From contig NZ_JADCJZ010000002.1 in NCBI RefSeq assembly GCF_014982725.1, forward strand, positions 1 through 64,000: a DNA stretch of 64,000 nt, in the 5' to 3' direction. The stretch is from Thermophilibacter gallinarum. GTDB lineage: Bacteria; Actinomycetota; Coriobacteriia; Coriobacteriales; Atopobiaceae. Below the pieces are notes generated by a model. It saw nothing but the letters and a program-made list of their open reading frames with translations. It ran no database searches and was not told the DNA's origin. Below, piece after piece: positions 1 through 7,914 of this stretch (positions are counted from its first letter, which is position 1; each line of letters begins with the position of its first letter). The translations under genes and the position numbers were made by a program.

Positions 1-336
1 GCGACCGGTGGGAATCTGGGCGCGGGTGAGCTCGGCGAGCTCGAGGATCCGGGAGCGGCCAAGGTCCGACGCGGAGCACACGACGTTGCGACGGTCCTTC
101 TCGCCCTCGGAGCGCTCGATGAGGCCGAGCTCCTCGAGGTGGTTGGTGCGGTGCGTCATGGTGGGGCGAAGGGCGCCCTGGTACTCGGCGATGGCCGAGG
201 TCTTCAGGGCCTCGGGGGCGGCCGCCAGGTGGCAGACGATCGCGAACTCCTCGAAGGTGAGGCGCTCCTTGGCACCGACCATCTGACGAACGATGTTGTA
301 TGCCCGACGCACGGACATGAATTCCTTGAGGTCCAC
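1..336 (-). CDS. MarR-family transcriptional regulator, 3' end cut by window edge
   Basis: This is the N-terminal 112 codons of a winged-helix DNA-binding regulator that continues past base 1. The visible protein has the MarR layout: an entry helix (VRRAYNIVRQMVG), then a helix-turn-helix with LKTSAIAEYQGALRPTMTHRTN, broken here as LKTSAIAEYQ and LRPTMTHRTN, and a wing of the type LIERSEGEKDRRNVV. I start it at GTG 336; ATG 318, preceded by AAGGAA, is an equally reasonable start and would drop six residues. A perfect palindrome 66 bp upstream suggests autoregulation. The ligand and target genes cannot be told from sequence. It is transcribed away from argS, on the same strand but downstream of it. 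Confidence 0.85.
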   Translation of the reverse strand, partial: MDLKEFMSVRRAYNIVRQMVGAKERLTFEEFAIVCHLAAAPEALKTSAIAEYQGALRPTMTHRTNHLEELGLIERSEGEKDRRNVVCSASDLGRSRILELAELTRAQIPTGR

Positions 337-401
337 GACACGCCCCTGTCTTCAAAAGGTCTTCGACAAACGAGACGCAGCATAAGGGCCACGCCTGCAT
401 T

Positions 402-415
402 GTCATTTCAATGAC
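402..415. promoter_or_regulatory. Candidate MarR operator palindrome
   Basis: GTCATTTCAATGAC is two perfect 6-bp arms around a 2-bp centre, lying upstream of the MarR gene on the minus strand and overlapping a possible -35 element (TTGAAA read on the minus strand). MarR dimers usually bind such short palindromes in their own promoter. The assignment is by position and symmetry only. Confidence 0.45.
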
Positions 416-484
416 GGGCAGTATACAGGAGGAAATCGTTTTCGCATCAGGGCTTTTTGGCGATTTATAAAAGACGCACACAGC

Positions 485-515
485 GGGCGCGCCGCGCGGA
501 CGCGACGGCGCGCCC
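485..515 (-). terminator. Probable terminator of argS
   Basis: A 9-bp perfect stem (GGGCGCGCC with GGCGCGCCC) closes a 13-nt loop just past the argS stop on the minus strand. It is followed, after a short gap, by a TCTTTTATAA stretch. The U-rich tail is not adjacent, so this is a moderate-strength call. Confidence 0.55.
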
Positions 516-522
516 GGGGTCC

Positions 523-2367
523 CTACATGCTCTGGGGGGCGGAGACGCCGATCAGCTCGAGCGTGAGGGCGAGCACGCGCCGCGTGGCGTCGCAGGCGAC
601 GAGGCGGGCGTGGGAGAGCGCCTCGTCGAGCGGACGTCCGGCACCGGGGAGCACCTGGCACGCGGCATAGAACGAGTGGAACTCCGCCGCGAGCTCCTCG
701 GCGTAGTGCGTGAGGCGGAACGGCGCTCGATCACGCGCGCAGCTCTCGACCAGGCCAGGGAGCTCGGCGATCTTGCGGGCGAGCGCCGCCTCGGCGGGGT
801 CGACGAGCAGGCCGAGGTCGTAGGTCTCCCCCACCGCGCGACGCGCGACCTCGTCCATGCCGAGCTCGGCGGCCTCCTCGACGGTGACGCCCGCGCCGCG
901 GCGCAGGATCGAGCAGATGCGGGCGTGCGCGTACTGCACGTAGTAGACCGGGTTGGTGTTGTCCTGGCGCTTCACGCGCTCGATGTCGAAGTCGATCATC
1001 TGGTTGGACGACTTGGAGATCAGCGTGTAGCGCGTGGCGTCGGCCCCCACCTCGGCGAGCAGCTCGTCGAAGGTGACCATCGTGCCCTTGCGCTTGGACA
1101 TGCGCACGGGGTTGCCGTCGCGCAGCAGGTTCACGAGCTGGCCGAGAAGGACCTCGAACTGCGTGGGATAGCCGAGGGCCTCGCAGGCGGACTGGACGCG
1201 CTGGATGTAGCCGTGGTGGTCGGCGCCCCAGATGTCGATCACATGGTCGACGCGCTGGAACTTGTTCCAGTGGTAGGCGACGTCGGAGGCGAAGTAGGTG
1301 TACTCGCCGTTGGTCTTGATCAGCACGCGGTCCTTGTCGTCGCCGAAGGTGGTGGAGCGGAACCACAGGGCGCCGGCCTCGTCGCGGTAGAGGTGGCCGA
1401 GCTCGTCGAGGGCCGCGAGCGCACGGTCGACGGCGGAGGTCCCCGTCTCGTCCTTGACGTAGAGGCTGCGCTCGGAGAACCAGACGTCGAAGTCGCAGCG
1501 GGCGTCGTGACAAGTCCCGCGGATGGAGTCGAGCATCCAGAGGTAGCCACGCTCGCGGAACTCCGCCATGCGCTCCTCCTCGGGGGCGGAGGCCCACTTC
1601 TCGCCGTCCTCCTCCAGGAAGCGCGCGGCGATGTCGACGATGTAGTCGCCGCCGTAGGCGTTGCCGCCCAGGGCCTCGTTGAAGGCGTCGGTGAGCGGAT
1701 GCGTCTCGGGGCGGCTGTCGTCCTCGTCGGCGACGAAGGCCTCGCGGTCGGCGAGCAGCGCCTCGCGGGCGGCCTGCAGGTCGCAGCCCCTCTCCCCCAT
1801 CACCTCGAGGAGCTGGCGGTAGCGCATGGAGACCGAGTGGCCGAAGACGTCCATCTGCGAGCCGTGGTCGTTGATGTAGTACTCGCGCTCCACGTCGAAT
1901 CCGGCATGCTCGAACACGCGGCAGAGGGAGTCGCCGAGCGCCGCCCAGCGGCCGTGGCCGATGTGCAGCGGGCCCACGGGGTTGGCGGAGACGAACTCGA
2001 CCTGGACCTTCTCGCCCGCGCCCATCTCGGAGCGCGCGTAGTCGCGACCCTGCTTGCAGACGGTGCGGAAGACCTCGTTCGCGGAGGCCATGGCGAGGTA
2101 GAAGTTGATGAAGCCGGGGCCGGCCACCTCGACGCGGTCGACGGCGGGGTCGGCGGGGAGGTGAGCGACGATGGCGTCGGCGATCTGGCGCGGCGCGCGG
2201 CGCGCGAGCTTGGCGGAGCGCATCGCCAGCGTGGAGCTCCAGTCGCCGTTGGACGGGTCGGCAGGTCGCTCGAGCCCGAGGTCGTTGACGTCAAACTCCG
2301 GCAGCTCGCCGGCCTCCTGGGCGGCCGCGAGCGCGGCGCGCAGCAGCTCCTCGATCTTCTCGGGCAT
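523..2367 (-). CDS. argS: Arginyl-tRNA synthetase
   Basis: Charges tRNA-Arg with arginine in the cytosol (class I aminoacyl-tRNA synthetase). The 614-residue protein has the ArgRS-specific N-terminal domain (about 1-115), the class I HIGH signature at residues 135-138 within PLHIGHGRW, a Rossmann fold, and a KMSKS-like loop MSKRK at 423-427. A C-terminal anticodon-binding helical domain ends in ELIGVSAPQSM. Length is a little above the usual 550-590. The start ATG follows AGGAGATGAG. A -10-like TACACT lies about 35 bp upstream. It appears to be a single-gene unit downstream of pncB, with a hairpin terminator after it. Confidence 0.97.
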   Translation of the reverse strand: MPEKIEELLRAALAAAQEAGELPEFDVNDLGLERPADPSNGDWSSTLAMRSAKLARRAPRQIADAIVAHLPADPAVDRVEVAGPGFINFYLAMASANEVFRTVCKQGRDYARSEMGAGEKVQVEFVSANPVGPLHIGHGRWAALGDSLCRVFEHAGFDVEREYYINDHGSQMDVFGHSVSMRYRQLLEVMGERGCDLQAAREALLADREAFVADEDDSRPETHPLTDAFNEALGGNAYGGDYIVDIAARFLEEDGEKWASAPEEERMAEFRERGYLWMLDSIRGTCHDARCDFDVWFSERSLYVKDETGTSAVDRALAALDELGHLYRDEAGALWFRSTTFGDDKDRVLIKTNGEYTYFASDVAYHWNKFQRVDHVIDIWGADHHGYIQRVQSACEALGYPTQFEVLLGQLVNLLRDGNPVRMSKRKGTMVTFDELLAEVGADATRYTLISKSSNQMIDFDIERVKRQDNTNPVYYVQYAHARICSILRRGAGVTVEEAAELGMDEVARRAVGETYDLGLLVDPAEAALARKIAELPGLVESCARDRAPFRLTHYAEELAAEFHSFYAACQVLPGAGRPLDEALSHARLVACDATRRVLALTLELIGVSAPQSM

Positions 2368-2440
2368 CTCATCTCCTGTTCAAAGGCACGTTGCAACCGG
2401 GCAAGTGTACCAGAGTCGCGAAATCGGGCGCCAGCTCCCG

Positions 2441-3931
2441 CTACTCGGCCGTGGGGCGGCCGGACTCCGCGCGCTCCTCGCGCGCGAGGCGGCTGCGGAG
2501 GTCGGCGAGGCCGAGCTCGAGGCCCACGGGATAGGTCTGCGGGTTGAGGAAGCGCGCCACGGCGGGGTCGAGCCGCATGAGCGCCTCGCGGCAGCGCTCG
2601 CGGGCCGCCTCGATGCCCTCGGGCTCCCCGCAGCGCGACCCGTGCTCCACCATCTTGACGAGAAGCTCGACGGGCTCGCCGGAGAGCCGGTGCGTGAGGT
2701 AGGGGTCCACGATGTCGACCATCTCGCGGGCCTCCCCGGCGCGGGCGACCTCGTCGACGACGAGCATGTCCGCCGTCGGGCGCCCGGCCTGGTCGAAGTA
2801 GCGCAGGACGTGCTGGACGCCGGGGATGGTGCGCTTGTATGACTGCTCGGAGAGCTTAATGACGGGAGTCCAGGGCTCGTCGGCGCCGCGACGGACGGCG
2901 GAGAGCTTGTAGACGCCGCCGAGCGACGGCTGCGGGTCGCAGGTGGCGAGCTTGGTGCCCACGCCGAACGAGTCGATGGGCGCGCCCTGGGCGAAGAGCG
3001 ACTGAATCGTGTACTCGTCGAGGTCGTTGGAGACGGAGATCTTCACGTAGGGCAGGCCAGCCTCGTCGAAGGCGGCGCGGGCCTCCTTGGAGAGGCGTGC
3101 GAGGTCGCCCGAGTCCAGGCGCACGGCGGAGAGACGCTCGCCGGCGGCCTCCATCTCCTTGGCGACGGTGATGGCGTTTCTGATGCCCTGGTGCACGTCG
3201 TAGGTGTCGAGCAACAGCACGCAGTTCCTGGGGCTGGACTTGGCGAACGCACGGAACGCCTCGAGCTCGCTCGGGAACGCCATGACCCACGAGTGGGCGT
3301 GCGTGCCAAAGACGGGGATGCCGTAGATCTTTCCGGCGAGGACATTGGAGGTCGAAGAGGCGCCGGCGATGTAGGAGGCGCGCGCGACGGCGAGGCCGCC
3401 GTCGGGACCCTGGGCGCGGCGCAGACCGAAGTCGGAGACGGGGTGACCCTCGGCGGCGCGCACCACGCGCGCGGTCTTGGTGGCCACGAGCGTCTGGAAG
3501 TTCACGAGGTTGAGCAGGGCGGTCTCGATGAGCTGGCAGTCGATGACGGGGCCCTCGACGCGCACCATGGGCTCGCGGCCAAAGACGACCTGGCCCTCCG
3601 GGACGGCGTGGATCGTGAGGTCGAGGTGATGGTCGCGCAGGAACTCGAGGAAGCCCGGCTTGAACATGGGGCCGCCGCCCGGCGCCTGGATGCTCGCCAG
3701 GTAGTCGATGTCGTCGTCCTCGAAGACGAAGTTCTCCACGAGGTCGGCGATCTGGCCCGTTCCGCAGCACACGGCGTAGCCGCCGTCGAAGGGGCAGTCG
3801 CGGAAGAAGGCGTTGAAGCAGGCCTGGGCGTCGGTGAGCCCGGCCTCCCAGAAGCCCTGGGCCATGGTGAGCTCGTAGAGGTCGGTGTTGAGGCAGACGT
3901 CGGTGGGCTTGGTGCGGTCGGTGAGAGACAT
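2441..3931 (-). CDS. pncB: Nicotinate phosphoribosyltransferase
   Basis: Converts nicotinate plus PRPP to nicotinate mononucleotide, the entry step of NAD salvage (Preiss-Handler route). The 496-residue protein carries the NAPRTase start NTDLYELTMAQ near residue 15, the phosphorylated/active-site His context GTHAHSWVM near 210, and the VRLDSGDL phosphate-binding motif near 270. Length and motifs match the long bacterial PncB/NAPRT type. Eight bases separate it from the upstream small membrane-protein gene, so the two are probably co-transcribed. No NAD biosynthesis genes lie alongside. Confidence 0.95.
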   Translation of the reverse strand: MSLTDRTKPTDVCLNTDLYELTMAQGFWEAGLTDAQACFNAFFRDCPFDGGYAVCCGTGQIADLVENFVFEDDDIDYLASIQAPGGGPMFKPGFLEFLRDHHLDLTIHAVPEGQVVFGREPMVRVEGPVIDCQLIETALLNLVNFQTLVATKTARVVRAAEGHPVSDFGLRRAQGPDGGLAVARASYIAGASSTSNVLAGKIYGIPVFGTHAHSWVMAFPSELEAFRAFAKSSPRNCVLLLDTYDVHQGIRNAITVAKEMEAAGERLSAVRLDSGDLARLSKEARAAFDEAGLPYVKISVSNDLDEYTIQSLFAQGAPIDSFGVGTKLATCDPQPSLGGVYKLSAVRRGADEPWTPVIKLSEQSYKRTIPGVQHVLRYFDQAGRPTADMLVVDEVARAGEAREMVDIVDPYLTHRLSGEPVELLVKMVEHGSRCGEPEGIEAARERCREALMRLDPAVARFLNPQTYPVGLELGLADLRSRLAREERAESGRPTAE

Positions 3932-3939
3932 GTGCCCTC

Positions 3940-4248
3940 CTATCCGAGGATGGTGATGGCGAGCCAGACGGCGGCGACGCCGACGATTGCGAGAATGACG
4001 ATCTTCTGACCCAGGGGCATCCGGAGGTCGTCGTCGGGCTCCATGAGCGCACGGGCGCGCGCGAGCGCCTGCTCGTCGCGGGCCCGTGCGGCGCGCTCGG
4101 CCTCGTCGGCGGCGCGTTGCGCCCGCAGGCGCTCCAGCTCGGCGCGCTCCGCCGCGTCCCTCTCGGCCTGCTGGCGCGCGGCCTTCTCGGCGCGCAGCTG
4201 CTCCAGCTCGGCGCGCTCCTCGTCGGTGAGGCCGGTGTCGTCTGCCAT
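3940..4248 (-). CDS. Small tail-anchored protein with a charged coiled coil
   Basis: A 102-residue protein I do not recognise as a named family. Residues 8-75 are an uninterrupted Glu/Arg/Ala-rich helix (repeats of the type ERAELEQLRAEKAARQQ) predicted to form a coiled coil. The last 20 residues (IVILAIVGVAAVWLAITILG) are a single membrane segment reaching the C-terminus. It therefore looks like a cytosolic coiled coil anchored by its tail. The start ATG follows an AGGAGAC ribosome site. It sits 8 bp upstream of pncB, probably in one transcript, but nothing links it functionally to NAD salvage. It resembles in design the larger protein at 33286-34515. Confidence 0.75.
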   Translation of the reverse strand: MADDTGLTDEERAELEQLRAEKAARQQAERDAAERAELERLRAQRAADEAERAARARDEQALARARALMEPDDDLRMPLGQKIVILAIVGVAAVWLAITILG

Positions 4249-4283
4249 GTCTCCTCCGTCTTTCGGGTCGGCAGTTTGCATAG

Positions 4284-5267
4284 TTATAGCGCTTGTGGGC
4301 GAGAAGGGCACGCGAGCTCGGGCCCGACGACGCCCGTGGCGTCGAAGGCGGGCACGAAGCTCTCGGAGACCGTGCCCCCCTCCTGCCACCAGATCCGCTC
4401 GAACCCGAGGTCGTCGGCGTGGCAGAGCACGATCTCGTACTCCTCCTCCGAGACGCCGTGCGAGAGGGCGCCCCCGGCGCGACGGCAGGCCTCGTTGGGC
4501 GTGTACTGGTTCATGACCGAGAGGTCGGCCTCGTTGCCCGCGATCTCCCACACGCGGTCGAGCACGGCGCAGGAGTCGTCGGCGTGGCCGGGGAGCACGA
4601 GGTGGCGCACGATGACGCCGCGCCTCATGGAGCCGTCCTCGCCGAGCGAGCGAGCGCCCGCCGCGCGGACCGAGTCAACCATGGCCGCAAGCGCCTCCGC
4701 CGCGACCTCGGGATAGTCGGGCGCGGCGGAGAGCTCGCCCGCGAGCGCCCCGTCCGCGTACTTGAAGTCGGTGAGCCAGACGTCCACCACGTCCGCGAGG
4801 GAGCGCACGACCTCGGCGAGCTCGTAGCCGGACGTGTTGCAGACGATAGGCAGGGCGAGGCCCGCCTCGCGCGCCATGCCCACTGCGTCACGGACGTGCG
4901 GGGCAAAGTGGAGCGGCGTCACGAGGTTGATGTTGAGCGCCCCCTGCCCCTGCAGCTCGAGCATCATCTCGGCGAGCCGCGCGGTCGTCACGGGCAGGCC
5001 AAATCCCTCGCTCGAGATCTCGTGGTTCTGGCAGAAAACGCAGCCGAGCGGGCAGCCCGAGAAGAAGATGGCGCCCGATCCGGACTCGCCCGAGATCGGC
5101 GGCTCCTCCCAGAGGTGCAGCGCGCTTCTCGCCACGCGGAGCTCCGAGGTCATGCCGCACCGGCCGGCCCGCCCCTGCGACCGGCGCGCTCGGCAGCGGC
5201 GCGGGCAGAGCTCGCAGGCGTCGTAGGCGGACGCGGCGAGCGGGTCCGCCGGGCGGGCGTCGCTCAC
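4284..5267 (-). CDS. Radical SAM protein, PflX/COG1313-type activase-like
   Basis: A 327-residue radical S-adenosylmethionine enzyme resembling the PflX group (pyruvate formate-lyase activase-like, COG1313). It begins with a second Cys cluster (CELCPRRCRARRSQGRAGRC, broken as CELCPRRC and GRAGRC, residues about 17-36). The 4Fe-4S/SAM motif CPLGCVFCQ (CxxxCxxC) follows near residue 75. The substrate of this family is unknown. The start is GTG 5267, which overlaps the stop of the upstream TagO-like gene in a 4-base GTGA. That overlap argues for translational coupling and against longer starts. No pyruvate formate-lyase gene is nearby. Confidence 0.85.
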   Translation of the reverse strand: MSDARPADPLAASAYDACELCPRRCRARRSQGRAGRCGMTSELRVARSALHLWEEPPISGESGSGAIFFSGCPLGCVFCQNHEISSEGFGLPVTTARLAEMMLELQGQGALNINLVTPLHFAPHVRDAVGMAREAGLALPIVCNTSGYELAEVVRSLADVVDVWLTDFKYADGALAGELSAAPDYPEVAAEALAAMVDSVRAAGARSLGEDGSMRRGVIVRHLVLPGHADDSCAVLDRVWEIAGNEADLSVMNQYTPNEACRRAGGALSHGVSEEEYEIVLCHADDLGFERIWWQEGGTVSESFVPAFDATGVVGPELACPSRPQAL

Positions 5268-6463
5268 GGGCGCCGCCTCCCGCGTCGGCGGAGGCCGGAT
5301 CTGTGGATCTTCTCGGCCTCCTCCTCGAAGGCGTCGTCGGCGGGGGTGATCAGCTCGTCCTCGCCGGTCTTGGGATCGTAGTGGTGAAGGAGCACCGGCT
5401 CGAAGAGGTGCAGGTGGTGGGCGAAGGCGAAGGAGGCGCCCAGCAGCACGACGAAGATGAGGATGCGCGGCTCGGTACTCACCTGCGTCATGACGAGCGA
5501 GCCCACGCACAGGAGCGCCGTCCACGCGTACACGAGCAGGGCCGCCTGGCGCTGGTCGAACCCCTCGGCGAGCAGGCGGTGGTGGATGTGGCCGCGGTCG
5601 GCGCGGCTGATGCTCGTGTGGCCGCGCAGGCGCCGCACGATGGCGGAGAAGGTGTCGATGATGGGCACCGAGGCGATGACCAGGGGCACGATGATCGTCG
5701 TGAGGCCAGCCACGCGCGTCACCGAGAGCAGGGAGACGGCGCCGAGCGCGAACCCGAGCGTGAGCGCGCCGGAGTCCCCCATGAAGACGGAGGCGGGGTG
5801 GAAGTTGTAGCGGAGGAAACCCAGCGACGAGCCCGTCACGGCGATGGCGAGCGCCGCGGCGTCGAGGCGGCCGGCCAGGACCGAGAGCACGAACATCGTG
5901 AGGCTCGCGATGGCGGAGATGCCAGCGGCCAGCCCGTCGAGGCCGTCGATGAGGTTGATGATGTTTGTGTAGGCCACCAGGTAGACGACTGTCACGGGAT
6001 AGGCGATCCACCCCAGGCTGATGAAGCCGTACGCGAAGGGGTTGTCGATGACCCCGATCACAAGCCCTCCCGCGACCGCGAGCACGGCCGCGATCACCTG
6101 TCCCGCAAGCTTCTGGCGGGGCTTCAGGGAGTAGATGTCGTCGAGGACGCCCGTGACGAAGATGGCGAGGAAGGCGAGCACGAGCAGCCAGTAGTTGACC
6201 TGCAGGTGCGGCGAGGGGACGAGGACGACCGGCCAGCCCAGGAAGGTGGTCCCCAGGTACTGGACAACGAAGGCGGCCACGATGCCGGCGAAGATGGCGA
6301 CGCCGCCCATGCGCGGAATGGGCTTCTTGTTGATGCGGCGGGCGCTGGGGCGGTCGACGGCGCCGACGCACACCGCGAGACGGCGGGCCAGCGGCGTCGT
6401 GACGAGGGCGACCAGCAGCGACGAGCAGAACAGACAGAGGTAGGGTATCCAGTCAGGAACCAC
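5264..6463 (-). CDS. tagO: Undecaprenyl-phosphate sugar-1-phosphate transferase (TagO/WecA/MraY family)
   Basis: An integral membrane glycosyl-1-phosphate transferase that should load a UDP-activated amino sugar onto undecaprenyl phosphate, starting a cell-wall polymer. The 399-residue protein has about ten hydrophobic segments. It carries the family's motifs: DRPSARRINKKPIPRMGG near the N-terminus, the catalytic DD of TGVLDDIYSLKP, NLIDGLDGLAAG, FMGDSGALTLG, and HIHHRL in the last cytosolic loop. I use GTG 6463 after GGAAGGGGGT; an ATG at 6503 would add 13 residues. A charged C-terminal tail follows the last membrane segment. Its stop overlaps the radical SAM gene. Confidence 0.9.
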   Translation of the reverse strand: MVPDWIPYLCLFCSSLLVALVTTPLARRLAVCVGAVDRPSARRINKKPIPRMGGVAIFAGIVAAFVVQYLGTTFLGWPVVLVPSPHLQVNYWLLVLAFLAIFVTGVLDDIYSLKPRQKLAGQVIAAVLAVAGGLVIGVIDNPFAYGFISLGWIAYPVTVVYLVAYTNIINLIDGLDGLAAGISAIASLTMFVLSVLAGRLDAAALAIAVTGSSLGFLRYNFHPASVFMGDSGALTLGFALGAVSLLSVTRVAGLTTIIVPLVIASVPIIDTFSAIVRRLRGHTSISRADRGHIHHRLLAEGFDQRQAALLVYAWTALLCVGSLVMTQVSTEPRILIFVVLLGASFAFAHHLHLFEPVLLHHYDPKTGEDELITPADDAFEEEAEKIHRSGLRRRGRRRP

Positions 6464-6616
6464 CGTACCCCCTTCCGCACCTGGCTCCCGTATCCCGGCC
6501 ATGATAGCGGAAACGGCTCGTGCGTTGCACGGAAACGCCGACCATAACGCACGCACACATTCACTTTTGCCGAGAGGAACGCGCAAGTCAAGACTGGTAT
6601 CTCCCGACGGGTGGCC

Positions 6617-6622
6617 TATAGT
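6617..6622 (+). promoter_or_regulatory. -10 box for the 6S-like RNA
   Basis: TATAGT sits 7 bp before the first base of the closing stem of the structured RNA, which fits a -10 element on the plus strand. No convincing -35 is visible 16-19 bp upstream. Confidence 0.5.
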
Positions 6623-6628
6623 GGGGTT

Positions 6629-6796
6629 GTCGTTCCCCTGCGGGCAAACTGGGTGAACCGACAAGCGTTACTTGGGAGTCCGATATCTCGTGTTCAGTAC
6701 GGAGATTCCCCGTTGCTGGGAAAGCCGGAACGCGCGATGGGGACACCCACCTTATGAGAGGTGGGTTCATTAACGCACCGCAGGGGGCGACTTTTT
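6629..6796 (+). ncRNA. ssrS: Candidate 6S RNA
   Basis: About 168 nt that fold as a rod. The 5' end (GTCGTTCCCCTGCGG) pairs with the 3' end (CCGCAGGGGGCGAC) and is followed by TTTTT. Inside is an open central bubble whose 3' strand holds a small hairpin (CCCACCT/AGGTGGG, 6746-6765). An outer arm is closed by GCGTT/AACGC, GGGA/TCCC and ATCTC/GAGAT. Closing stem, large bubble with a 3'-side hairpin and a long terminal arm are the hallmarks of 6S RNA, which sequesters housekeeping RNA polymerase in stationary phase. The reading direction is fixed by the T-run and the TATAGT box. Another structured RNA class is possible; the call rests on architecture, not sequence identity. It is the main content of the 391-bp gene-free stretch 6464-6854. 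Confidence 0.55.
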
Positions 6797-6805
6797 GTGT
6801 CGGCG

Positions 6806-6834
6806 TTGACAACCGGGCGCCGGATTGCCAAAAT
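6806..6834 (+). promoter_or_regulatory. Promoter of tRNA-Ala
   Basis: TTGACA (6806-6811) and CAAAAT (6829-6834) are 17 bp apart, about 20 bp before the mature 5' end of tRNA-Ala. The -35 is a perfect match to the sigma-70-type consensus. Confidence 0.7.
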
Positions 6835-6854
6835 AGCCAACGCGCGATGCGCCT

Positions 6855-6930
6855 GGGGACGTAGCTCAGCTGGGAGAGCGCTGCCTTCGCAAGGCAGAGG
6901 CCGGGGGTTCGAATCCCCTCGTCTCCACCA
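6855..6930 (+). tRNA. tRNA-Ala (anticodon CGC)
   Basis: A full 76-nt cloverleaf. The 7-bp acceptor GGGGACG pairs with CGTCTCC, the D arm is GCTC...GAGC, and the anticodon stem CTGCC/GGCAG holds the loop TTCGCAA with anticodon CGC. The T arm contains GGTTCGAAT, and CCA is encoded. It reads GCG codons, which are common in this GC-rich genome. Confidence 0.97.
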
Positions 6931-7010
6931 GGTATCTTACGGGCGGGTGTCCTTCTCGGGCGCCCGCCCTTCTCGTTTGCGGACCGGTTTGCGGACTGCC
7001 GCGGCCAGCC

Positions 7011-7817
7011 TCACGCGTAGGCGCCGCGCAGGGAGTACCAGCCGCACGCCTCCCCCACCACGAGCGGGACGTCGAAGAGCTCGCTCATGACCTCGCTCGT
7101 GAGCAGGTCCGCCTTGGCGCCGTCGGCGAAGACCTCGGCGTCCTTGATGAGCAGGACGCGGTCGATCTCCGGGATGATGTCCTCGGGGTAGTGGGTCACC
7201 AGCACGACGGAGCGCCCCTCGGCGGCGAGCGTGCCCATGGTCCTGCGGACGTGGTACATGCCCTCCGGGTCGAGGCCCGTGCACGGCTCGTCGAAGATCA
7301 GCACCTGCGGGTCGCGCACGAGCTCGCGCGCCACGAGGACGCGGCGCACCTGGCCGGTGGAGAGCGTCATGACGTCGCGACCGGCGAGCTCGGCGATGCC
7401 GAGCCGCTCGAGGGCGTCGGCGGCGAGCGCGCGGCCCCTCTCGCTCACGTTACCGCGCAACGGGACGCCCAGCGTGCCGAACAGGCCCCCCACCACGATG
7501 TCCATGACGGGGAGGTGCACGCGCACCTGGTCGTGCATCGTGGAGCTCACGATGCCGAGCGTGCGCTTGATGTCGGCGAGCTGCGGGCGATCCTGGCCAC
7601 GGAAGCGAACCGGCGGTTCCTCGCGCCAAAGGGGGAACACCTCGCGGGTGAGCAGCTGGATGAAGGTCGACTTGCCCGCGCCGTTGGGGCCGAGAAGGGC
7701 CACGTGCTCGCCCTCGGCGAGGGCGAAGTCCCCCACGTGCAGGATGGTCTTGCCGCCGCGCACCACGCTCGCGTCATGGATCTGGAAGAGCGGGGTCGTC
7801 TGCTCTGCGTCGCTCAT
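7011..7817 (-). CDS. ABC-type ATPase, YlmA/ModF-like (COG1119)
   Basis: A 268-residue cytosolic ATPase subunit with Walker A GPNGAGKST (near residue 47), the signature LSTGQ (near 160; LSGGQ with one change), Walker B LIFDEPCTGLD and the switch His in VLVTHYPEDI. The phrase FPLWRE shortly after Walker A and the reading IKRTLGIVSS are typical of the YlmA/ModF-like group, whose partners and cargo are poorly defined. No permease gene is adjacent, so this may act as a stand-alone ATPase or with a partner elsewhere. The start ATG 7817 follows AGGAGGGAG. It diverges from ilvA across a 97-bp gap with a TATAGT-like box. Confidence 0.85.
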   Translation of the reverse strand: MSDAEQTTPLFQIHDASVVRGGKTILHVGDFALAEGEHVALLGPNGAGKSTFIQLLTREVFPLWREEPPVRFRGQDRPQLADIKRTLGIVSSTMHDQVRVHLPVMDIVVGGLFGTLGVPLRGNVSERGRALAADALERLGIAELAGRDVMTLSTGQVRRVLVARELVRDPQVLIFDEPCTGLDPEGMYHVRRTMGTLAAEGRSVVLVTHYPEDIIPEIDRVLLIKDAEVFADGAKADLLTSEVMSELFDVPLVVGEACGWYSLRGAYA

Positions 7818-7914
7818 GGGACTCCCTCCTTCGGACGGCGCCCGATGCGCGCCGCAAGGATTACTATAGGTAAATCGCGCCGCGGCGCGGCCAGCCGTCA
7901 CAAAGGAGTTTCAC

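Noticed and set aside
457-2547. A 696-codon plus-strand frame opposite argS
   Set aside because: It is the antisense shadow of argS: Gly/Val/Glu/Leu-rich with no family motif, caused by high third-position GC. The same applies to long frames opposite recJ, relA, ilvB and the exporters.
4284-6371. One 695-codon protein covering the radical SAM gene and beyond
   Set aside because: The N-terminal part is an out-of-frame shadow of the TagO-like gene. The GTGA overlap at 5264-5267 gives the true start.
6588-6812. A 74-codon minus-strand frame over the 6S-like RNA
   Set aside because: It is opposite a structured RNA with its own terminator and lacks family similarity and a good ribosome site.
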